This document shows positions 57,088-64,000 of a stretch of 64,000 nucleotides of DNA, piece after piece. The stretch lies in the NCBI GenBank assembly GCA_050084515.1, contig CM114273.1:3782001-3846000 (forward strand), in the 5' to 3' direction. This DNA comes from Blasia pusilla. Taxonomy: Eukaryota > Marchantiophyta > Marchantiopsida > Blasiales. The notes under the pieces are model-generated. The model saw only the letters and a program-made list of their open reading frames with translations, searched no databases and was not told the DNA's origin. How positions within the stretch are numbered: the first letter of the stretch is position 1; each line of letters opens with the position of its first letter. The position numbers and the translations under genes were made by a program.

Positions 57088-58150
57088 CCATAAACTTGGG
57101 TGATATATACTTGTGAACCAACACTCGTCGCATCCAAGAGTACTTGAGGGCTGATCCATGCATGCCATGGTCGCACAAAAAAAGACATGGACGGATAAGT
57201 CTGGACATGTCCACGAACATGGATTGCAAGAGGTAGGACCCATACTTATAATTCATGATGGAAGGGAAGGCAAGGGCCAATGGGGCCATAAGCGGGGAGG
57301 GAGTGGAGGTGGAGGTGGAGGGAGGAAGAAATGGAAGAGTACGGAATAGGAAGGTAAGAAGGGGGAGTGAAAAAGAAGGGGAAGAAGGGCCCAAATAGAC
57401 AAGTCCTTCCATAGGACGGATGTAAGTCCACAAACATGGACTTTGTCCACATTCAACCTCGAGGAATGCACCTTATGTGCACTTATCACCACTAGTAACC
57501 TCAAATCGTCCAAGATCCATATATTTTCTAAGATGTAAGCTGGACAATGGGAGTGATGTTCTTGCAAGTGTCCCAAAATAAGCTCGATCAAGCGTCCACT
57601 AAACTGCTACCTTGTCCAACACTCAATTGGCCTTGATATAGCCAATTGAAGAAATGGAAGAGTACGGAATAGGAAGGTAAGAAGGGGGAGTGAAAAAAAA
57701 GGGGAAGAAGCGCCCAAATAGACAAGTCCTTCCATAGGACGGATGTAAGTCCACAAACATGGACTTTGTCCACATTCAACCTCGAGGAATGCACCTTATG
57801 TGCACTTATCACCACTAGTAACCTCAAATCGTCCAAGATCCATATATTTTCTAAGATGTAAGCTGGACAATGGGAGTGATGTTCTTGCAAGTGTCCCAAA
57901 ATAAGCTCGATCAAGCGTCCACTAAACTGCTACCTTGTCCAACACTCAATTGGCCTTGATATAGCCAACTTGGAATGGCTTAATTGATGGTCCCCACCTA
58001 ATCCAAGTCCTATGCCCCCAACAAGGAAATGTCCTTCAATAGGGAACTTTGATACCTCTACACGCCCGGCGCAAACAACAAGTCGAGAAAATAGAGGCGT
58101 AATTATGCCACATGTCAAAGTAAGACGCGCTTTGCAATTTGTTTAAGCTC
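57088..58150 (-). pseudogene. Methyltransferase N-terminal half, minus-strand gypsy copy (part 1)
   Basis: Right to left: 58118-57940 matches the motif II-IV region at DNA level (HFLVGGIGLGLGG for DISLVGAQDLDRVG; motif IV Pro-Cys lost). 57591-57450 gives ILGHLQEHHSHCPAYILENI, matching VRHLQESQICSPAYILENV with motif VI as ENI. 57150-57088 gives LLDATSVGSQVYITQVYGG for LLDAARVGSRAHRPRLWWM. About 300 bp between 57150 and 57450 is foreign or expanded sequence. The motif VI segment is doubled in a 322-bp tandem repeat. Truncated on the right by the duplicated block at 58270. Confidence 0.75.
57325..57968. repeat. 322-bp tandem duplication, nearly identical copies
   Basis: Units 57325-57646 and 57647-57968 follow head to tail. 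By eye only two positions differ (G/A near 57376 and G/C near 57389 against their counterparts). The unit contains the decayed motif VI region of the methyltransferase. Confidence 0.9.
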
Positions 58151-58269
58151 CACATACAAGTAAGAGTTTACACGCACTCTTGCCTACAAAATAGCAGCCA
58201 ATCTAATCCTTCCAAAGAGATCCACACTCGAATGCCCTCCTCTTGGATGCATCATACAATAGGTTTAGA

Positions 58270-61200
58270 TTGGAGGAGCGGTAAGAGGAGAGGAAGAGAA
58301 GAGAGAAGACAGAGGAGAGAGGAAACTATCTTCAACCCAAAGAGATACTTTGTTTTGAAGAGAGTTTTCGTTGGGTTGAAGAGAGGGAACTTTTTGTGAT
58401 TTTTTTTGCACTTTTGTTCTCAGTGCTTAGGCACTCCCACATAAATTTTTTTCTCTTCCACATTTTGGCAACCCATCTGAATCCGACGGGTTGCAATAGG
58501 CACAAAATTTAAAATCAGTGGAATAATAAATATGGAACAAATATTTTTCCATCCAAGGTCAGGAAAAAATCTATCATTTGCCCTAGGCTGAATAGAGTTC
58601 AAGCTCAGAGTGAAGGTTCTAGAAAATGAAAGTACAATCTAAGACCTCATTTTGCATCCTCAAAGTGGTTTGTTTAAAATACTTCGCACTTCTTTGAGGG
58701 ACAGAATTGGTTGGTGCATTCCTGCTCGTATCTCTGACTCTCTTAAAACTACAAGCAACACATAGTACATGTGCTTAAAAGGGAAATACCTTTTCCCACT
58801 TGTCTCTCTTTGGACAAAGTCATCACATGAACATGTGGGAAAGCAACAGATCTGCACCACATACACACATGTGACACTTGAATTCACAGTGTTGTTCATG
58901 ACCCAATATATCCTTCCTATTCCATTGCCACCTTGGACATCTTTTGTGGCGATGATTTCCATGTTTTCCTCCCAATTTTATGCCACTCGCTTTGCTTTCT
59001 CCACCATTGGCCTACACATTTTGTTTCTCTTCACCCCATTTCTAGACTCCAACAGAAATAATGGATTGAGATCATCCACCTTCTCCGGGTACATGTTGTC
59101 ATCAATCTTGGGTTGAATACGAAATGCAAAGGTCTCTGTATTGCGAACATGCTCCAAACTTCCTCCGTCTACGAGTATGAAACCGACACTTGTAAGATTT
59201 TCCACTTCGTCCTCAGTGCAATTTGTACGTACGGCAATGTATGGGCCAAATCATGGGGGTATCCCCTGGAGCTCGAATAGTAGCCGAATAAGACTTTTGG
59301 AAAGTGCAGGATTCATTTGGGCTGAAGAAGAACTTCAATTGATCCCCGGTCCTCGTGAAATGATCAAAGGTTTTGAGTCCCCAAAATCAAGGTAGTGGTC
59401 GTTCAGTCCTTGTACAGTTCTTATTTAGGAAAGTGCCGCATGCTCTCCTAATGCCATCAGATCCTGCCTTGCAAGTGTGTCCACGTCCAGGGTTGCTCCA
59501 AGATATATGCCACCTTTTACGGTTGCAATCCATCTCACTAACCGGAATCCCATATTGTTGAACTACCCCACCGACCGGATGTTGTGAACTTCCAGCAACG
59601 GAGGGCTTTTGAAATAAAACATTCACTGATTTTGGAGAACTTACTGCATATCGGATTTGGGAGCAATCCGGGTCTCCGAATACCTAGGTGGCATGATTTC
59701 TTTATCCAAATCAATCACCGGGTTCATTCCTTGATGCTGCCTCTTCACTTGCCTGAAGTCAAGATACTTATCGGGTCTCCACGAGTGTCGCTCGGACTGC
59801 TCTACCACCATCTGTATGCGGTGTCATAAAACACGCCCACGAATATCCCCACCAATGTGGACATCTTGGTCGAGGGGAGTTCCTACTACGCACCGATTGA
59901 AGGCTTCCACATAGAGTTTTTCATCACCATATCTCACAGCCACCCTGACATAGAGCTCATAAATTGAAGGCCCCTTTCCTTCTGTTATGGCTTTTGTGAG
60001 GAAGATATGGGATGTTGCAAACGATAACATTGCTCTTGCCTGATCTTGTTGGCATGCCTCCACAAGTTAAATTCTTTGGCATGCTTGTGACGACCTCTAG
60101 GAGGAATAAACACTTTCTTCTCCACTTTTGTTGGGGCAGAGGGCATTTTCATGAATATTCTATCCCTGCAACAACGATAATGTGAGAAGGGAACGAAAAT
60201 AGCTCTATGAGCAAAGAAAAAAGCAACTTGTTAGAACCACATGGGTTGCAAGTCAGAGACATCCCATGAATGACTCTGCGACCCGTCGGTTTCCGTAGTG
60301 TTGCAACACCCAGGAACCTCCTACTACATCCCGTCGGATTCAGACGGATTGCAAGTAACTTTGGTCACTCCGGGCTGGAAGATCCAAGTGCTAGTCATCG
60401 AAATCCGATGGGTCGCACATGGATTTTCCAGCCTCCGACTTGAAATGGGTGGCAAGTCAGAGACATCCCTGGAATGTCCCACTAACCTTTTACTGCAACC
60501 TAGCACCCAAGAACCTGCTTCTGCAACCCGTCGGAATCGGACGGGTTGTGAGAAGCAGGCCGGTCTGGTCTAAAAAATCCATATGTAACCTGTCGGATTC
60601 CGTTGGCTTGCAAGAAGTGTCCACACACAAAGCTTTGCAACTATTGGAATTTGAAGGCTTCCAATCAACTTGTACTGATGCAACGTGTCTAGATGTGACG
60701 ACTTGGAGACAGCCGCAACTTGTCTGAATGCGAGGAGTCGCATACAGACGCAACTAGTCGAAATCCAAATGGTTGCAGACAAATGCAACTTGTCGGAATC
60801 TGACGGGTTGCTGATCGAGTTAACTCGCAACCTTGCGGCTTGCAAGCCATCCGGGTCAAACTATTTGCATGACTTGTATACATGCAACTTGCAACCCGTC
60901 GGGATTCGACAGGTTGCACACTCATGCAACCAGTCAGGTTCCGACGGGTTGCACAAACATTCGTCGTGCATGATGTCGCGCTCCAACGGGTGTGATACTC
61001 ATGCAACCAATTGAGTTCCGACGGGTAACACAAACATTCTTGATGCTTCCCGTCGGTTGCCGACAGGTTGCATACTCAGGTAACCCGTCGGATGCGACGG
61101 GTTGCTTGTTTTTTCAGGTTTGAAATCCCTATAGTGGCCACACTTCTCAACCTCAGCTATAACTTTTCAAACAATTCTCAGCATGAGCTCGAAAGGACGA

Positions 61201-61607
61201 AATACTGAACTCACATGCCACATGAAGTTTCCCCATTGTCTCATTTGTACAGTCCACCAACTAAGCCAAGAGCATAACTCTTTGTACTTCCCCTCAATTG
61301 CATGCTTCCTCCACCACCCGTATAGTTCTTCTTGGCACTACATGGCATGTTTCAAGGTTTTGATGTCCTTGCTCTGTCCTCTTATTCTCCTCGATGCAAG
61401 ATTTGGTGTATCGGGTAATAGACTGTTGCCAATGGAAAGCATCCGACCTTTCCCTCTCTGGTTGAACCTCTCCATCCCAGAACACTTCCCTGATAGCAAT
61501 CCACCCACGTTGTGCATTATCCGCCATGAATCCATAAATTTAAGGAGGTGGCCTTTTTTTTTTTCTTCACCATTTCCAATAAGAGTAACAAACACATCTT
61601 CAAACAA
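58270..61607 (-). pseudogene. Duplicated block copy 2: decayed SWIM zinc-finger, MULE-like gene
   Basis: Minus-strand, right to left. 61607-61190: ADNAQRGWIAIREVF, LSIGNSLLPDTPNL and, after a stop, CQEELYGWWRKHAIEGKYKE, WLSWWTVQMRQWGNFMW, reminiscent of the end of MULE transposases. 61110-60230: inverted-motif array, perhaps an intron. 60063-58660: KAITEGKGPSIYELYVRVAV, MENLTSVGFILVDGGSLEHV, MYPEKVDDLNPLFLLESRNG, IIATKDVQGGNGIGRIYW, then the SWIM finger in the 58962-58660 frame: C44-x-C46, then Phe62 in place of the third Cys, and His64. Several stops and shifts. 58270-61372 is shared with 35168-38312. Function unknown; SWIM suggests a transposase or FAR1-like origin. Confidence 0.5.
60230..61110. 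repeat. Inverted-motif array 2 (CCGACGGGTTGC)
   Basis: Counterpart of the array at 37140-38060 in the second block, with about 20 motif copies, many as facing pairs (e.g. near 60335, 60525, 60795, 60895, 60940, 61090). Another pair member lies near 58470. Module order partly follows array 1, so the array was duplicated with the block. Confidence 0.8.
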
Positions 61608-61759
61608 TATTTGAGTCCCTTCTCCACATGGTCATAAACGTGAGCACCCATGGTCAACCATCCATTCAGCACTTTGTAGCAAATATCAAAGCTTACCCGG
61701 AAGCCGTAGAGATCTTCCCCTTACCTCATTCGATCTATAAGATTGAGGCCACTCGACGG

Positions 61760-61822
61760 CCCTGTAGTTGACATTTTGAAGACGTAAGCCCTGTAGTTGA
61801 CATTTTGAAGACATAAGCCATG
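61760..61822 (+). repeat. Short tandem duplication
   Basis: The phrase CCCTGTAGTTGACATTTTGA plus AGACGTAAG is repeated head to tail with one difference (period about 31 bp). Confidence 0.8.
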
Positions 61823-62610
61823 GATCCGACGGGTTGCTTGGTGGCCAAGCATACAAGATTAATCTAGGATACTGAACGCAGTCGAACATTGACGGGTGAA
61901 AAAATGACTGCACAATTTCTTTTTCTTCAATCCTTCGGACTCCAAAAAGTTGCATACAAAGGGGTAACAAATAATCGGATGCCAAAAAGCACCTCATCCG
62001 AGTCCGACGAGTTGTTGGACTCTCCGCTATTTTTTGGATACTTTTGGCCGAAAGCAACCCGTCGGACTACAACAAATTGCATTTTCCCCCCAGGGTACGT
62101 GGTTGGAGTCCCATATCAACACGTCGGAGGCCTTTTACGTGTCCAATTCCAGCTTTACAGGGCCATTTCGCAACCCGTCGGACTCTGACGGGTTGATATG
62201 GGTTGTTTTTATCTGGAAACCCGTCTCCGAATGGAAGTCATTCTACAACTCGTCGAAGTCGAACGAGTTGGAACCAAGGAATAAGAGGAACTTATCGGTT
62301 GGACCCGAGAATCACAAAAAGAGAGTGCAACCCGTCGGACACTGATGGGTTGCAATTCTCTCTATAAATTTCAAGAGTGTTCCAATAAGTATAACCAAAA
62401 TATAAGTGTTGCGAACCGTCGGACTCCGACGAGTTGCAACATTTATCTCTGTGTTACGATTAGGACCCCGATGGGTTGACAGAATTATGACCGTCAGAGT
62501 CCGACAGGTTGCAACACTTATCTCTGTGCTACCATTTTGACCCCCATGGATTGACAGAATTGTGACCCGTCGGAGTCCAACCGGTTGCACGAACATGATA
62601 GGTTGCAGTA
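61820..62610. repeat. Inverted-motif array 3 (CCGACGGGTTGC)
   Basis: At least ten modules outside the duplicated blocks, e.g. near 62060, 62175-62195, 62330-62350, 62415-62435, 62490-62510 and 62570-62590, in the form AACCCGTCGGACTCTGACGG and close variants. It lies directly upstream of the coding-like region at 62641. Shows that the motif spreads independently of the 3.1-kb block. Confidence 0.75.
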
Positions 62611-62640
62611 TTCTTACCTTGTGTTTGGATGTGCACGATT

Positions 62641-63970
62641 GTATCCTAAGGGAACGTCACCCACCACTGGATCCAAGATTGCGACACGGTCAAGAAGGTG
62701 CTAACGACGCACCTGGAAGAGTACAAGGGATTCCTGGGCGACGATCTGGTAAATGAAATGCTGGCGAAGGGAGGTCAAATGAAAAAGAAGATATGGGCAA
62801 ATACATTCATTTTCCAAGATGAAGGTGTCACAATTCTATGTTGATCCAAGATCTAGGCCGCCAAGAAGAGTGCTTCGTTGGAACTCGAGCAAAGGGAGAA
62901 CATGGCCGTGTCAGAACGTGCACAGTTTATTCAGGTTGTCGTATATGTAGCTACAAAGTACACAGCAAGCAAGATGAAGCAATACATTGCAATTCTCAAC
63001 CCTAAACTTGGCCTGGAGTTTTACAAGGAGCTCAAGGCGATAATCAAGCGCCAACGGAAGAGAGACGAAGATCCATTGGGTCGGATCGGAGAGAAAGTGT
63101 CTCTAGACCGCGTGCACAGGTTTGCGCTATCTGGGATATCCGAGTTTAGGCAAATCAAACTGATGAAAATCAATCTTAAGGGCATTGAGGCCCAGAAGCG
63201 CGCGACACACCACCCTTCGGGAGTTTCAGATCCAGTGATCTCCCATTGGCTATGGGAATGGTCATTCTGGGACGCGTTGCGCCTTCTCGGGAAGTCTATG
63301 AGCGTGGCTCTACAAGCAGAGGAAGCAAACCTAGAGGTTGTAGAAGATTTTGAACTATGGCTTGATGACATATGAGATAAGCCAAGGAAAAACCCAGGAT
63401 TCAGGTTAATGTTCAAGAATCACATCCTTCCTCAAGCTGACCAGGATGAGGAAATAGATGCCAAAAAATAGGATTTTGCAAAGAAGAAGCGGGATCTTCA
63501 GGACCATGCGGCCGAGTCATCTTGACAAAGAGTTGGCCAGCGGATGGTGTACAAGTACCTCATCAATTGTATGAATGCAGGTACTTGCCAAAAATTACGG
63601 GCAGCCTGCAAATTGTGGGCTTCTCCGCCTCATGGAGAGGGATTCTCCATGTACGACATGGAGATGGGACAATGCATCTTTGACTGGGAGGTTATCAATT
63701 GTCCAATCTGGTTGGACTTCAACGACCGAGAGGACATTACAGACAAAAATCTACGCGGATGTAGTGGTCGTAGGTAGGGAGGACATTTCAAACTTCGTGA
63801 AGCCTGACAATTTTTTCGAAGGAGATACGGAGGAGCAAGCTTTTGACATAGCGGAGTTGGTGGCAAAGGTCGTCACCGCCAAAGACAAATCTACATCGGG
63901 TTTGAAAGCCAAGGCAAGGGGATCGAGGAATTCCCACGCTGAGTCCTCAAGGCGAGAGGCAGAATTATGA
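62641..63970 (+). pseudogene. Unrecognised protein-coding region with in-frame stops
   Basis: One frame reads as protein from about 62653 to 63775: VTHHWIQDCDTVKKVLTTHL, EEYKGFLGDDLVNEM, then 165 open codons (62878-63375) with AQFIQVVVYVATKYTASKMK, EFYKELKAIIKRQRKRDEDP, PVISHWLWEWSFWDALRLLG and EEANLEVVEDFELWLDDI, later MVYKYLINCMNAGTCQKLRA and CIFDWEVINCPIWLDFNDRE. Five in-frame stops are visible (62842, 62854, 63373, about 63470 and 63523). At about 63770 it shifts into a second frame that ends at 63970 (EDISNFVKPDNFFEGDTEEQ, Lys/Ser-rich tail). I do not recognise a family. Codon-like composition over 1.3 kb and acidic/helical character argue for a real, recently broken gene or a gene with unrecognised introns. 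Confidence 0.5.
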
Positions 63971-64000
63971 GGGCGAGCGGGGCGAGAGGGCCATACCAAG

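Noticed and set aside
62641-63970. Alternative genetic code explaining the in-frame stops
   Set aside because: Both TAG and TGA occur in frame and the H1 gene and elements use normal stops, so decay or missed introns are simpler.

Overview
This is a transposon-dense nuclear segment from a green plant, most likely a streptophyte with a large repeat-rich genome (charophyte alga, bryophyte, lycophyte, fern or gymnosperm; I cannot decide). The plant signals are a linker histone H1 gene with a plant-type globular core and an intron at the usual plant position, CACTA elements with DUF4218/DUF4216/Transposase_24-type coding remnants, a Copia element primed by initiator-Met tRNA, and Ty3/gypsy elements. 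Almost everything except the H1 gene is mobile-element material, mostly broken.

Layout. 1-5273: minus-strand Ty3/gypsy element (RT, protease, zinc-knuckle gag, primer site, 1.28-kb LTR). 5274-7288: minus-strand Copia remnant cut off by that LTR. 7289-23214: the centrepiece, a Ty3/gypsy element carrying a C5-cytosine DNA methyltransferase between protease and reverse transcriptase and a PHD finger after integrase. Its internal region is present twice in tandem (about 7768-15327 and 15328-22456) with no LTR at the joint. The methyltransferase frame is broken in copy 1 and open over 393 codons in copy 2. 23217-24963: LTR-like segment and a decayed RT/RNase H piece of a related element. 24964-26870: unrecognised. 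26875-27994: histone H1 (minus), two exons, one missing base in the globular domain. 28000-33780: promoter flank, AT-rich spacer, and a complete solo LTR with a target-site duplication (31752-32797). 33780-35103: an unidentified, eroded Cys-rich coding remnant. 35168-38312 and 58270-61372: two copies of a 3.1-kb block holding a decayed SWIM zinc-finger, possibly MULE-like gene and a dense array of CpG-rich inverted motifs (GCAACCCGTCGG / CCGACGGGTTGC). 38570-41770: tandem repeats, a TA-hairpin, and a CACTA TNP2 C-terminal remnant. 42315-46766: a probable CACTA element. 47560-58150: further decayed copies of the methyltransferase-bearing gypsy family in both orientations, one hit by a solo LTR. 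61373-63970: another inverted-motif array followed by an unrecognised, stop-interrupted coding region running to near the right edge.

How it fits together. The methyltransferase gypsy family occurs here as two tandem bodies plus at least three other remnants, two of which still show methyltransferase sequence. The retained polyprotein order is gag (two zinc knuckles), protease (DLGA active site), methyltransferase, RT/RNase H, integrase, PHD finger. This suggests an element that could have written DNA methylation and read histone tails; that function is inference. I see no bacterial-type operons, CRISPR arrays, tRNA or rRNA genes.
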